A stretch of 64,000 nucleotides of DNA from Halorubrum sp. BOL3-1 (GTDB lineage: Archaea > Halobacteriota > Halobacteria > Halobacteriales > Haloferacaceae): assembly GCF_004114375.1 (NCBI RefSeq), contig NZ_CP034692.1:1612001-1676000 (forward strand). The letters are read 5' to 3'. The position numbers and the translations under genes were made by a program. This document shows positions 29,202 through 36,635 of the stretch, piece after piece (within the stretch, counting starts at the first letter, position 1; the number at the start of each line of letters is the position of its first letter). The notes under the pieces are model-generated. The model was not told where the DNA came from and did no database searches. It was given only the letters and a program-made list of their open reading frames with translations.

Positions 29202-29375
29202 ATGTCCAAAGTAATGATAAAATCAACAACAAATCTGGTCACAAGCATAGTACTGCTAATCATCGGATGGGTGTCTCCGACTACGTTGGTGGCACTCGCT
29301 GGCGGCGTGTTGATTGCGTTGGCGACCCATATCGGCTCCCAGACCGACTCCCTTCTTTCCACGGTTACCCCGTGA
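29202..29375 (+). CDS. Small two-helix membrane protein
   Basis: This 57-residue protein (MSKVMIKSTTNLV...) has two hydrophobic segments and an AAAGGTG Shine-Dalgarno-like stretch just upstream. With so short a spacing to the ATG at 29202, the ATG at 29214 (MIKSTTNLV) may be the real start. Small membrane proteins of this kind are common beside integrases in archaeal mobile elements. No family recognised. Confidence 0.5.
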   Translation: MSKVMIKSTTNLVTSIVLLIIGWVSPTTLVALAGGVLIALATHIGSQTDSLLSTVTP

Positions 29376-29452
29376 GCAGCAGTACTCTCTTTTGTTTTCT
29401 CTTGCTGTAATCGTAAATAAGCCGTGTTCTTAGTGTTTAATTTTTGATACTT

Positions 29453-30715
29453 ATGGCAAGCGTGAACGACATCCACAACTTCAGCGACCAGTTCCAGTAC
29501 CAACTCCGGAAGCTCGACGACGCGGACATCGACGAGCGCGACCGGAAGGCAATCAAAGAGCTCATCCGCTACCAAGACACCCAGCGGAACCTCGCCGCCA
29601 GCACGAACGTCAACAACTGCTCGGACCTCCGTCTCAGCGCCGAGCGCGCCGACACGCCGCTCGTCGACATGGAGCGGTCGGACGTCGACGAGCTGCTCTT
29701 CCGGTACAAGCACGAGCGCGAGATGGCCGAGGGGACGCTCCGTAACTACCGGAAGGCCTTCCGGAAGTTCTTCCGCTACCACGACCGCGGCTGGGCCGAG
29801 GACATCGAGATCGGCGCGATCCCGGACCGGGAGGTCGACGCGGACAAGACGCTGACCGAGGAGGAGATCGAAGCTCTGCGCGAGTCGGCCGACCACTCGC
29901 GCAACAAGGCGCTACTTGAGCTGCTGATCGACACCGGCCTCCAAATCAGCGCGATCGGCACCCTGCGGGTCCAGGACGTCGACCTGAACGGGCGGGCGGG
30001 CACGGTCACGCTCAACCAGGAGGCCGTCGGCCGGAAGGGTGCCAGCGGGAAGCGGCCGCTGACGTGGAGCAAGCCCTACGTGGCGAACTGGCTGGACATC
30101 CACCCGCGCAACGACGACCCGGACGCGCCGCTGTTCCACCGGCTCACCATGCCGAACGGCGGGTGGGACGATGACGACGATGGCGTGCTCACCTACTACA
30201 CGCTCCAGAAGATCCTCAAGCAGATCGCCGAGGACGCAGGCGTCGACCGGGACAAGGCTAACCCGCACAACTTCCGGAAGACCGCGATCTCGCAGTGGAT
30301 CCGGCAGGGGTTCAGCGAACAGGAGATCAAGCATCGCGCGACGTGGGTCAAAGACAGCCGCCAGTTCGAGACCTACTCGCAGGTGACCGACGAGGAGATG
30401 AACCAGCAGATCCTCGAACAGTACGGCCTCGCCGAGCAGGAGAGCGAGCGCAACAAGCCGGACATCGACGACTGCCCCCAGTGCCAGGCCACCCTGCGGG
30501 GCGACCCGCGCTTCTGTCCGGGGTGCGGGCTGGCGCTCAGCCAGAAGGCCGCCCACGACCTGGAGAAAGCGGAGGACGACGTGTTCGAGGACATGGCCGC
30601 GGCGACGGAGGAGGACGAAGTGGAAATGCTCCGAGACCTGCGTGAGCTCGTCCAGGAGCGCCCCGACGCGGTGGAGGAGGCGTTGCGGGCGTCGAGCGGT
30701 GACGGCGGTGCCTGA
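29453..30715 (+). CDS. Tyrosine recombinase (integrase) with C-terminal zinc ribbon
   Basis: This 420-residue phage-type integrase has an N-terminal SAM-like core-binding domain (about 70-120) and a catalytic domain (about 133-325). Catalytic His272 and Arg275 (PHNFR) and the nucleophile Tyr308 (FETYSQV) are in place. The first catalytic arginine is replaced by Gln164 (TGLQISAIGTLRV, codon CAA). A zinc ribbon follows with cysteines 341, 344, 355 and 358, then a coiled acidic tail. It is next to tRNA-like repeats, as expected for an element integrated at a tRNA gene. The ATG at 29453 is used; an in-frame TTG nine bases upstream is less likely. Confidence 0.9.
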   Translation: MASVNDIHNFSDQFQYQLRKLDDADIDERDRKAIKELIRYQDTQRNLAASTNVNNCSDLRLSAERADTPLVDMERSDVDELLFRYKHEREMAEGTLRNYRKAFRKFFRYHDRGWAEDIEIGAIPDREVDADKTLTEEEIEALRESADHSRNKALLELLIDTGLQISAIGTLRVQDVDLNGRAGTVTLNQEAVGRKGASGKRPLTWSKPYVANWLDIHPRNDDPDAPLFHRLTMPNGGWDDDDDGVLTYYTLQKILKQIAEDAGVDRDKANPHNFRKTAISQWIRQGFSEQEIKHRATWVKDSRQFETYSQVTDEEMNQQILEQYGLAEQESERNKPDIDDCPQCQATLRGDPRFCPGCGLALSQKAAHDLEKAEDDVFEDMAAATEEDEVEMLRDLRELVQERPDAVEEALRASSGDGGA

Positions 30716-31025
30716 GCCCCGGCCGGTCGACGTCGATGAGCTCCGGGCGCGGCTCCCGGGCGGGTGGCGCGTCGAAAGGGAGGGCGGAGCCGTTCGCGGC
30801 CGTGGCGCAGTTCCGACCTCCGACGCTTCGGGCGCTGGGTGGATACCGGTCGTCTTCAGCATCCGCCCCGAAGGGGACCTCTGGGCGGCTACGTGGAGGC
30901 AGGTTCCTAGTTCGAGTCGGGCTCCGAAAGCAGCCGCGGAGGAGGTCACGGGAGTCAGGGAGCGCTGCGCCGCCTGGGTCGTAGCAAAAGCCCGGAGCGC
31001 TGGCGGCCCCGTTCGGGTCGGTTAG
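30708..31025 (+). CDS. Small element-encoded protein, unknown function
   Basis: About 105 residues from a GTG at 30708 (or 30699), overlapping the integrase stop. The recognisable part is VDVDELRARLPGGWRV, then a conserved-looking PVVFSIRPEGDLWAATWR. I know no function. It overlaps the end of the opposite-strand gene at 31022 by four bases. Its coupling to the integrase suggests a small accessory or transcription-linked protein of the element. Confidence 0.55.
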   Translation: MPEPRPVDVDELRARLPGGWRVEREGGAVRGRGAVPTSDASGAGWIPVVFSIRPEGDLWAATWRQVPSSSRAPKAAAEEVTGVRERCAAWVVAKARSAGGPVRVG

Positions 31026-31204
31026 CCGTTCGCGGGCGCGACACGGCCGTCCCGGGCGGGGTCGGCGTCGGGGTCGTACTGTCTGATCATCTTCCGAAGC
31101 AGCCGGTCGTAGGTCTCGCCGCCGCGCTTCTGGTCCCGGAGCTGTTCGCGCGTTTCACTGTCGATGGCGATGCGGGCATCGGTGTTCCGCTCTCTGTCAC
31201 CCAT
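31022..31204 (-). CDS. Small antitoxin-like protein
   Basis: This 60-residue protein (ARIAIDSETREQLRDQKRGG, then ETYDRLLRKMI) has the pattern of the short haloarchaeal DUF7557-like/ribbon-helix-helix antitoxin proteins: a beta strand, a helix and a Tyr-Asp-Arg-Leu-Leu helix. It may bind DNA as a dimer. No toxin gene of recognisable type is adjacent. It converges with the preceding small gene. Confidence 0.6.
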   Translation of the reverse strand: MGDRERNTDARIAIDSETREQLRDQKRGGETYDRLLRKMIRQYDPDADPARDGRVAPANG

Positions 31205-31436
31205 GTTCAGACGTAATGGACGGCTACGTGAGAATGACTGCGGGCGCTGCGGAGACGTCAGGGACGCCCAGCGGGGTCTTTCGCGCGGTCAGGCGCGCGA
31301 AGGGGCTCGGAAGTGGCCGCTGTGTGCCGGCTTCGGGTCGGGCACGCACGAACGCGCGGCGACTGGTGCTTGCTAGTTCACCCTCCGTCAGCGCTTCTCT
31401 TTTTGTTTTCTTAGAGGCTCACTGCCGGAGGGTGAA
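31205..31436. other. Noncoding gap with hairpin
   Basis: The 232 bases between the small antitoxin-like gene and the helicase stop contain no convincing ORF. They hold the promoter of the antitoxin-like gene and the inverted repeat described at 31373-31440. Confidence 0.5.
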
Positions 31437-31440
31437 CTAG
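31373..31440. terminator. Perfect 15-bp inverted repeat overlapping the helicase stop
   Basis: CTAGTTCACCCTCCG at 31373-31387 is exactly complementary to 31426-31440, with a 38-base loop containing a T-rich run (CTTTTTGTTTTC). The right arm includes the stop codon of the helicase gene (31437-31439). It is placed like a terminator, but the arm length and the T-run inside the loop are unusual, so a recombination or replication site is also possible. Confidence 0.5.
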
Positions 31441-33644
31441 CCGGGGCCCTCAGGGCCCGACCCGAGCGCCGACTTCAGCCGGAACGTGCCGGCCCCGAAC
31501 TCTATCCGCCCGTCTTCGGCGGCCAGGAAGGCCGCCTCGGTCGCTTCCGCCTCGTCCGCCCCGTACACGTCTTGGTACTTTGAGAGGTACTGGTTCTTTG
31601 TCGGTGCCTTCGAGTCCGCTTGCTCCAAGTGGCCCACGACCTTGGCGGCCCGAACCGGGGCTCGCCGACGCCGGTACTCCGACTGCGCTTGCTCGATCTC
31701 GCGGGCGAGCGCGCCGGCGAAGCCGCCCATCGAGGCTGACAGGCGGTCGCACTCGAACCCGGCCAGCTCCACCAGCTCCGGCCGCTCGAAGACTATGTTC
31801 GTCGCCTCCGGGCGGAACCGGCCGGCCGCCTGGATAGTCCCGGAAACGGCGTGCTGCGCGAGCAGCCGCCAGCCCGCCTGGAGCGCCTCCGTAGGGTCGT
31901 CGTGGTCCGCCGCGAGCAACTCCCAGAACGACACAAGCCGCCGGGCAGTGGCCGACGGGGACTGGACCTGGACCCCGCACAGGACCGCATCGATCGGGAG
32001 GTCTTCGAGGCCCATATCCCCGATTGCGCCGCGAGAGTTCGGGACGAGCCCGGAGACGTGCTCGGTGCCTCCCCCGTGATCGGGGAGGTCCAGCTTCCGC
32101 ACAGGCATGGCCTCCCACTTGGCCCCGTTCCGGGTGTTGATCGGAACGGCGGCCAGCCGCGCGTCTGTCTGTTCCTTGGCGCGCCGAATCATGTTCTGGA
32201 ACCAGGGCGTGTCCGCGTCGACCGACTCCCGCCCGTCAAACTCGTGGCTATCGTCGCCGTCGGACCGTAGCCGAAGCGGCGCTGTGACGAGTTGATGGGC
32301 GGTCTGCCGCAAGTCGTCCGGTGAGCGCGCCGGGTCGGACAGCTCGCTGTGCGTCGCAGAGTAACCAACCAGCGTGTCGGCGTCGGTGACCGCCCGGATC
32401 TCCGAGAGCCCGCCTCGCGGAACTCCTGGGCGATCGCGGTCTCCGCCCGGTTCCACGTGCCGCCCGTCCCAAACCTCCTCGATGTGGTGGTCGAGCAGGC
32501 CGCCCCAACGGTCCTCGATCGCTGGATGGGTCCCTTCGTCTCGCCACGCGTCGTATATGTCGGACGTCTCGGTCGCGGGCTGGCTGTCGGTGACCTGTCT
32601 GAAAGCCATCTCGTTGACCGCCTCGCCCTGGGCTTCGTACCGCGTGTGGACGAAGTCCGACTCACCGTCGCGGTATGACTGGACCTGCGCCAAGAATTCG
32701 ACGACATCGCGCAGTTGATCGTACCTCGCTCTGGTCTCCTCAACCCGCTCTGTAGCGCCGGAAACCACCGCCCGCTTGAGGTCTGACATGCTCTCCGGTC
32801 GGACTTTCTCAAGCGCTTGAAACGCGTCTCCGAGCGTCGCGTCGGTCCCCTCGAACAGTTCGTCGGGTGTGACCGTGCGCGCCTCCGACGACTCTTTCCA
32901 AGCCTCGATCGCGCCAGCGAACGGCTTGATATCGTGTCGAGCGTCCACGAGCGCTTCCCGCGCGCTGCCCTGGACGAAGTCATTCACCTCCTCTACCGCG
33001 TCGCTGATCGCCGGCAGGTTGATCTCTGCCGTGCGTGGGTCCGCGCTGGTCCCAACAGCGTGGCTCTCGTCGAGGAGGGCGACGTCCGACGACGACCAGT
33101 CGTCAGACATGAGCGCCTTGGCGTACGTTGCCAACTCAGTCGGTCGCTCGTCGTCAACCAGGTCTCGAAGCGCCTCCAGCAGATAGTGCGGGCAAACGTC
33201 CTGCTGCGCCGCGAGGTCTTGGACCCTCTCCTGGTCGAGCTGGACGAGATCGCCCTGATGTAACTTGTGGGATTCGAGCGCCTCGCGGGCCGCCTCCTCA
33301 ACGCCGTCGTCAGGGTAGAGGTCGCAGCCGTTGGTGGAGCAGATCCGCTCGTCGACACGTTGGACCGAATCGCGCCACTCGTTCCATGCGCAGAGGTCCT
33401 TCCGGCCGGGTCGCTCCACGTAGGGGACCCCGAAGGTATCGAGGCGCTCGACCACATCCTGGCGGTTCACCCGCTGCGGGGTGAGGATCACAGGCCGTTT
33501 CGAGTCGCTCACGAACTCCTCATCGGTACACGTCAGGAGCCACGTCTTCATCGAGGAAATCGGCCCCTGAACGGCAACGCTCTCGGCACCCGACTCGTAG
33601 TGGTTAGCGATCTGCTCCACGCCGCCAGCGAATGCGTCGCGCAT
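31437..33644 (-). CDS. XPD/DinG-like Fe-S helicase with degenerate P-loop
   Basis: From the ATG at 33642-33644 this gives 735 residues. Residues 27-34 read GPISSMKT, a P-loop retaining Lys-Thr but not the glycines. Four cysteines between about 83 and 155 (LCAW, ICSTNGC, VCPHY) are placed like the Fe-S domain of XPD/DinG helicases, and LLDESHAVG near 190 is the DEAH-like Walker B motif. The C-terminal half (SATHSEL, then QAAGRFRPEATNIVF) corresponds to the second helicase domain with its QAAGR motif VI. It probably serves replication or transfer of the element. It overlaps the upstream zinc-finger gene by 41 bases. Confidence 0.75.
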   Translation of the reverse strand: MRDAFAGGVEQIANHYESGAESVAVQGPISSMKTWLLTCTDEEFVSDSKRPVILTPQRVNRQDVVERLDTFGVPYVERPGRKDLCAWNEWRDSVQRVDERICSTNGCDLYPDDGVEEAAREALESHKLHQGDLVQLDQERVQDLAAQQDVCPHYLLEALRDLVDDERPTELATYAKALMSDDWSSSDVALLDESHAVGTSADPRTAEINLPAISDAVEEVNDFVQGSAREALVDARHDIKPFAGAIEAWKESSEARTVTPDELFEGTDATLGDAFQALEKVRPESMSDLKRAVVSGATERVEETRARYDQLRDVVEFLAQVQSYRDGESDFVHTRYEAQGEAVNEMAFRQVTDSQPATETSDIYDAWRDEGTHPAIEDRWGGLLDHHIEEVWDGRHVEPGGDRDRPGVPRGGLSEIRAVTDADTLVGYSATHSELSDPARSPDDLRQTAHQLVTAPLRLRSDGDDSHEFDGRESVDADTPWFQNMIRRAKEQTDARLAAVPINTRNGAKWEAMPVRKLDLPDHGGGTEHVSGLVPNSRGAIGDMGLEDLPIDAVLCGVQVQSPSATARRLVSFWELLAADHDDPTEALQAGWRLLAQHAVSGTIQAAGRFRPEATNIVFERPELVELAGFECDRLSASMGGFAGALAREIEQAQSEYRRRRAPVRAAKVVGHLEQADSKAPTKNQYLSKYQDVYGADEAEATEAAFLAAEDGRIEFGAGTFRLKSALGSGPEGPG

Positions 33645-33810
33645 GTCCGCCGGAGGCGACTGATTCGGGCCCACGAGCGAGGGCGGCCGACTCGAATCCG
33701 CACAGCTCGCACCGAAAAACCAACTGCGCGTGCCCATCCGGGTCGGTATCCCGGTGGGGGCCAGTGACGCACCGGTCCAGCAGGTACTCGCGCGGGCGGA
33801 ACGGCCTCAC
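33604..33810 (-). CDS. Small zinc-finger protein
   Basis: This 68-residue basic protein (MRPFRPREYLLDRCVTGP...) has potential zinc ligands Cys14, His19 and CELC at 34-37. The GTG start at 33808-33810 overlaps the upstream TGA (33807-33809) and the 3' end overlaps the helicase start. The tight chain of three overlapping genes suggests a single operon. Possibly a DNA-binding accessory for the helicase. Confidence 0.6.
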   Translation of the reverse strand: MRPFRPREYLLDRCVTGPHRDTDPDGHAQLVFRCELCGFESAALARGPESVASGGHARRIRWRRGADR

Positions 33811-34028
33811 TGTTCCGTCACCCCGTTGGCCTGGCTCTCGCGTTCAGACCACGAGAGGATAGCCCCGCAGAGCTCTGACGTCGATTTGTCGCTGGCGGTG
33901 TACCTTTTGGCCGGGCCCTCGTGTTTCGCCTGGAACGCCACGAGCGGTGCCTCCGAGTCGGCATCCAAAATCGCGGTCGTAGTCTCGCTGCTGGTCGCCT
34001 CGTCTTGCTGCGTGTTGCTCTCGTCCAT
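33807..34028 (-). CDS. Small acidic element protein, unknown function
   Basis: About 73 residues from the ATG at 34026-34028 (MDESNTQQDEATSS), or two more from an in-frame GTG. It ends LCGAILSWSERESQANGVTEQ in outline and contains LVAFQAKHEGPAKRYTAS. Low-complexity, acidic and without a recognised domain; first gene of the helicase operon. The gap upstream (34035-34224) shows only promoter-like sequence. Confidence 0.5.
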   Translation of the reverse strand: MDESNTQQDEATSSETTTAILDADSEAPLVAFQAKHEGPAKRYTASDKSTSELCGAILSWSERESQANGVTEQ

Positions 34029-34224
34029 TCGCACATCATACCCTTGCGCGCTCTCGCCACGGGGGGGTCAACCGTGACCACGCTTGGTCAGAAAAGGTAG
34101 ACACACGACGGCTTCTCGTCGACTCTCACTGGCGCGCTCGTTGGCCAGAGAAGCGAGATGGACGCGAGTACGCATGGAAAGCGAGACGGCAACGACGGCC
34201 GCCGCCGAGGCTGACGCGACAGAC

Positions 34225-34692
34225 TCAGAGGTCGAAGCGGTCGACCACGCTCTCCACCGGCCGGTCATCCGACACGCGCCAGAACCCCTGCGGCCGGAAC
34301 GACTGCTTGTACCCCAGCAGCTCGTTGACCGCCTCGGGGTCGGCGTCGACTGAGTCGTCCCAACCCTCCACGGCGTAGACGTCCAGCGCCGGCCCTCCGT
34401 CCCAGTACGTATCGCGGACGTACTCGGTGTGCGCCATCGGGCCGACACGAGCGGCCGCGACATACCGCCCTAGCTCGTTCCGGTAGACCAGCAGCGGGTC
34501 GCCCCGTTCCATCCGTTCGAGGTTGCGCCGGTTGCGCTCCCACGAGCCCTGCTCGGGGTCGGTCCGGACGCCCCAGACCCGCGCTCGCTCCGGAAACGAG
34601 TCTGGCCGATCCTGCCAGTCGGAGAGGTCGACAGGTTCCACGAGCGTCTGCTGGAACGCGCGCTCGTTGGCTGGTACGAGCCAGAGGTTCAT
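34225..34692 (-). CDS. EVE/PUA-like domain protein
   Basis: This 155-residue protein starts at the ATG 34690-34692 (MNLWLVPANERAF). The pattern MNLWLVPA, VWGVRTDPEQGSWERNRRNL, MERGDPLLVYRNELGRYVAAARVG is that of EVE-type PUA-superfamily domains, which bind modified bases in DNA or RNA and are common in restriction-like defence genes. No nuclease partner is adjacent, so it may be a solitary reader or a remnant. A longer in-frame reading to 34908 adds 72 non-conserved residues and is unlikely. Confidence 0.6.
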   Translation of the reverse strand: MNLWLVPANERAFQQTLVEPVDLSDWQDRPDSFPERARVWGVRTDPEQGSWERNRRNLERMERGDPLLVYRNELGRYVAAARVGPMAHTEYVRDTYWDGGPALDVYAVEGWDDSVDADPEAVNELLGYKQSFRPQGFWRVSDDRPVESVVDRFDL

Positions 34693-34977
34693 GCCGGGAC
34701 AAGAAGCCAACACGACAAAAGAGCGCTGGGATGACGCTTTCTCGCTGGCGCTGGCTTGGCTGTCGTTGACATCCCGGTACGCTTGGGGGCTCGCCCCGGG
34801 GCAGCACACGAGCGCCAAGCCGAGAGCAGACGAGGGAGCTCCGTGGGCGCACGTGTCGCGCTGCGCCCCAGAAGCCTCGAACCGACACCTGAGAAGGCGG
34901 TCCGTCACTCTCCCTTGTGATCCGCTGAAATCATGAAGAGACTAGATAGAAGCTAGAGAGTGCTTCGGTGCGGGCTG
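34693..34977. other. Intergenic stretch, nothing recognised
   Basis: Between the EVE-like gene and the Prim-Pol gene lie 285 bases with no supported ORF. The only frame running through it is a 5' extension of the EVE-like gene with biased composition. It may contain the EVE gene promoter. Confidence 0.4.
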
Positions 34978-35595
34978 TCAGAAGTCGACCAGCCGTTGTT
35001 GATTCGTCTCTGCGGATTCGAACGCATCGTCAGCAAGAATCACCTCCCCGAGCTGTTCGGCTGTAATCGTCGCTATCGGACGGTCCTTTTCGATTGCGTA
35101 TGAGCGGCCGACGGCCTCACAAGCGACACACCACGACTTCGAGCACCGGGTGATCTCCGAGCTGGGGCCGACGAGGTACTTGCCGTCTGTATGGATTTCC
35201 CCCCATTCCAGCGAAATGTTGGCTGCGCCGCCGGTGATGGCGCGAATCTTTGAGGCCGCGTCACCCTCGACGCGATAGTATCTATGCTCGCCATCGTGGG
35301 GGGTTGCCACCGTGAAAGTCGCCGGGAGTTCATCGACGGCAGTCGTGTCGACTCCGGTCTTATAGTCGTCGACGTCCACCCCCACAAGCCCGTCTCCCGT
35401 GTAGACTCCGTAGTTTCCGTTGACAGAAGTAGGGCCACCGAGCGTATGGGTGTACGACTGTTTTCGCCCATCTTTTACGTCGATGAACCGACTGACACGC
35501 AAACCGACTTCCTTCAGTCTCTCAGCGACCACCTGCCGGTGCTCGCTCGTGCGATCTTCGCCTCCGTCGTCGCGGCTGGGGTTTGGTTTTCCCAT
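34978..35595 (-). CDS. Prim-Pol/bifunctional primase-polymerase N-terminal domain protein
   Basis: This 205-residue protein has NYGVYTGDGLVGVDVDDYK with the catalytic Asp-x-Asp, the later histidine in TPHDGEHRYYRV, and a GKYLVGPSS segment, the core motif series of archaeo-eukaryotic Prim-Pol proteins in plasmids and viruses. A zinc knuckle CSKSWCVAC lies near residue 150. It would initiate or prime replication of the element. There is no fused helicase; the XPD-like helicase is encoded separately in the same element. A palindromic GTATATAC lies just before its start. Confidence 0.75.
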   Translation of the reverse strand: MGKPNPSRDDGGEDRTSEHRQVVAERLKEVGLRVSRFIDVKDGRKQSYTHTLGGPTSVNGNYGVYTGDGLVGVDVDDYKTGVDTTAVDELPATFTVATPHDGEHRYYRVEGDAASKIRAITGGAANISLEWGEIHTDGKYLVGPSSEITRCSKSWCVACEAVGRSYAIEKDRPIATITAEQLGEVILADDAFESAETNQQRLVDF

Positions 35596-35729
35596 ACAGT
35601 ATATACACGCGTACAGGCGAGGCCCCCCGACGAACTACCGCAGTCAGGCGGGTTCATCGACCACTGCTCAGTGACGTGAACCGACTCCAATTATGCGCTC
35701 TGTGAGTCGAAACAGGCCCAGAACTATGT

Positions 35730-35770
35730 TCAGTACCTCACAAAGTACTTTGAGTGATACTACCGTAATT
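35730..35770 (-). promoter_or_regulatory. Composite promoter motif, left copy
   Basis: On the minus strand AATTACGGTAGTATCA (35755-35770) is followed after 9 bases by CTTTGTGAGGTACTGA (35730-35745). The same pair with the same 9-base spacing occurs in the opposite orientation at 36038-36078. This copy faces the Prim-Pol gene, about 135 bases away. Confidence 0.6.
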
Positions 35771-35816
35771 TATCCGTTTCATACGGTAGCCGCTGCTGTC
35801 CTGCGATTTGACGTGG

Positions 35817-35999
35817 TTATTCAGCAAGTTGGTCAGCTAAAATCTGCGCCAGTTCAGCTTCATCTCGGCTGAGTGCGATCGCCGACGCGGTGCCGACCGC
35901 GTCGGCTACACTGTCACATTCATACTCAGTCATCACAGCGAGAATCTGCTGAAACACCTCGTCAGAAATCGTAATCGTCTGGTATCCTTCTGGCGGCAT
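35817..35999 (-). CDS. Small regulator-like protein between twin operators
   Basis: This 60-residue protein (YQTITISDEVFQQILAVM, then DSVADAVGTASAIALSRD) begins with a beta strand and then helices, the layout of ribbon-helix-helix or similar small DNA-binding proteins. It lies between two inverted copies of one 41-base composite motif. The likely role, repression of the two outward operons and of itself, is inference from this placement. No family recognised. Confidence 0.6.
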   Translation of the reverse strand: MPPEGYQTITISDEVFQQILAVMTEYECDSVADAVGTASAIALSRDEAELAQILADQLAE

Positions 36000-36037
36000 A
36001 GCTCCTCATTGATCTCAATTACAGTAAATATTTCCGT

Positions 36038-36078
36038 AATTACCGTAATATCAGCGAACTAGCTTTGTGAGGTACTGA
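36038..36078 (+). promoter_or_regulatory. Composite promoter motif, right copy
   Basis: AATTACCGTAATATCA (36038-36053) is followed after 9 bases by CTTTGTGAGGTACTGA (36063-36078), 27 bases before the ATG at 36106. It mirrors the left copy at 35730-35770. It also lies just upstream of the divergent small regulator gene. Confidence 0.6.
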
Positions 36079-36105
36079 TGTTCCATAGGTACGCGAGGGC
36101 ACTGT

Positions 36106-36582
36106 ATGAACGACGAGTGGGAGGAACAATTCGACGAAGCATACGAGGAGCTTACCTCGATCCACGACGTTACCGCACAGCGGGACACGCTAAAACAGCG
36201 CGCAGCCGACGCACACCCAATCCTAATCGCGCTCGCACAGGAAGGCGAGCCCGGTGACGAGGAGGAGCCGACCCGAACTCGACCAACGACCGAGTACGGC
36301 ACACTGGCCAACCAAATCGGCAGCAACGCGACGTACATCTGGAAAGTGCTGGTCGCTATCGACAAGATCGGCTCAAGAGTCGGCGATCCACCGGTATCAC
36401 CGCTGGTTGAGAGAGCGAGCTTGGTTGGGCCAAGACACGACTACTTCGGCTGGGATCACTTGGTCGACACCGGGTTCGAACCCGATGACGACAGAGCTGG
36501 CTTACCAGATAGAGCCAAGAGGGAGTGGCGAAAGAGGCTCAGAGAGGCATACGAGCACGACGAGTGGCACTGGACGGGGTGA
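36106..36582 (+). CDS. Element-encoded acidic protein, unknown function
   Basis: This 158-residue protein has an acidic helical N-terminus (about 1-60) and then a segment TEYGTLANQIGSNATYIWKV, followed by AIDKIGSRVGDPPVSPLV. That segment resembles the winged-helix-like tail found in several mobile-element and restriction-associated proteins (the pattern YxxLAxxIG...PPLSxLV); this is a weak resemblance. It is driven by the right copy of the composite promoter. Confidence 0.55.
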   Translation: MNDEWEEQFDEAYEELTSIHDVTAQRDTLKQRAADAHPILIALAQEGEPGDEEEPTRTRPTTEYGTLANQIGSNATYIWKVLVAIDKIGSRVGDPPVSPLVERASLVGPRHDYFGWDHLVDTGFEPDDDRAGLPDRAKREWRKRLREAYEHDEWHWTG

Positions 36583-36635
36583 CATTCAAAAAACGGGTGT
36601 CTGATCGCATTTTTTGTATAGATCCGGAACAGCGG

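Noticed and set aside
33548-33772. A second minus-strand frame overlapping the helicase start
   Set aside because: It overlaps both the helicase and the zinc-finger gene in the remaining frame and has no recognisable protein character.
35730-36078. Miniature transposon with terminal inverted repeats
   Set aside because: The 16-base repeats could be transposon ends, but I see no clear target-site duplication, and the internal second motif with equal spacing fits twin promoters better.
36466-36486. GGGTTCGAACCC-like stretch resembling a tRNA T-arm
   Set aside because: It lies inside the open reading frame at 36106-36582 (residues TGFEPDD) and has no surrounding tRNA structure.
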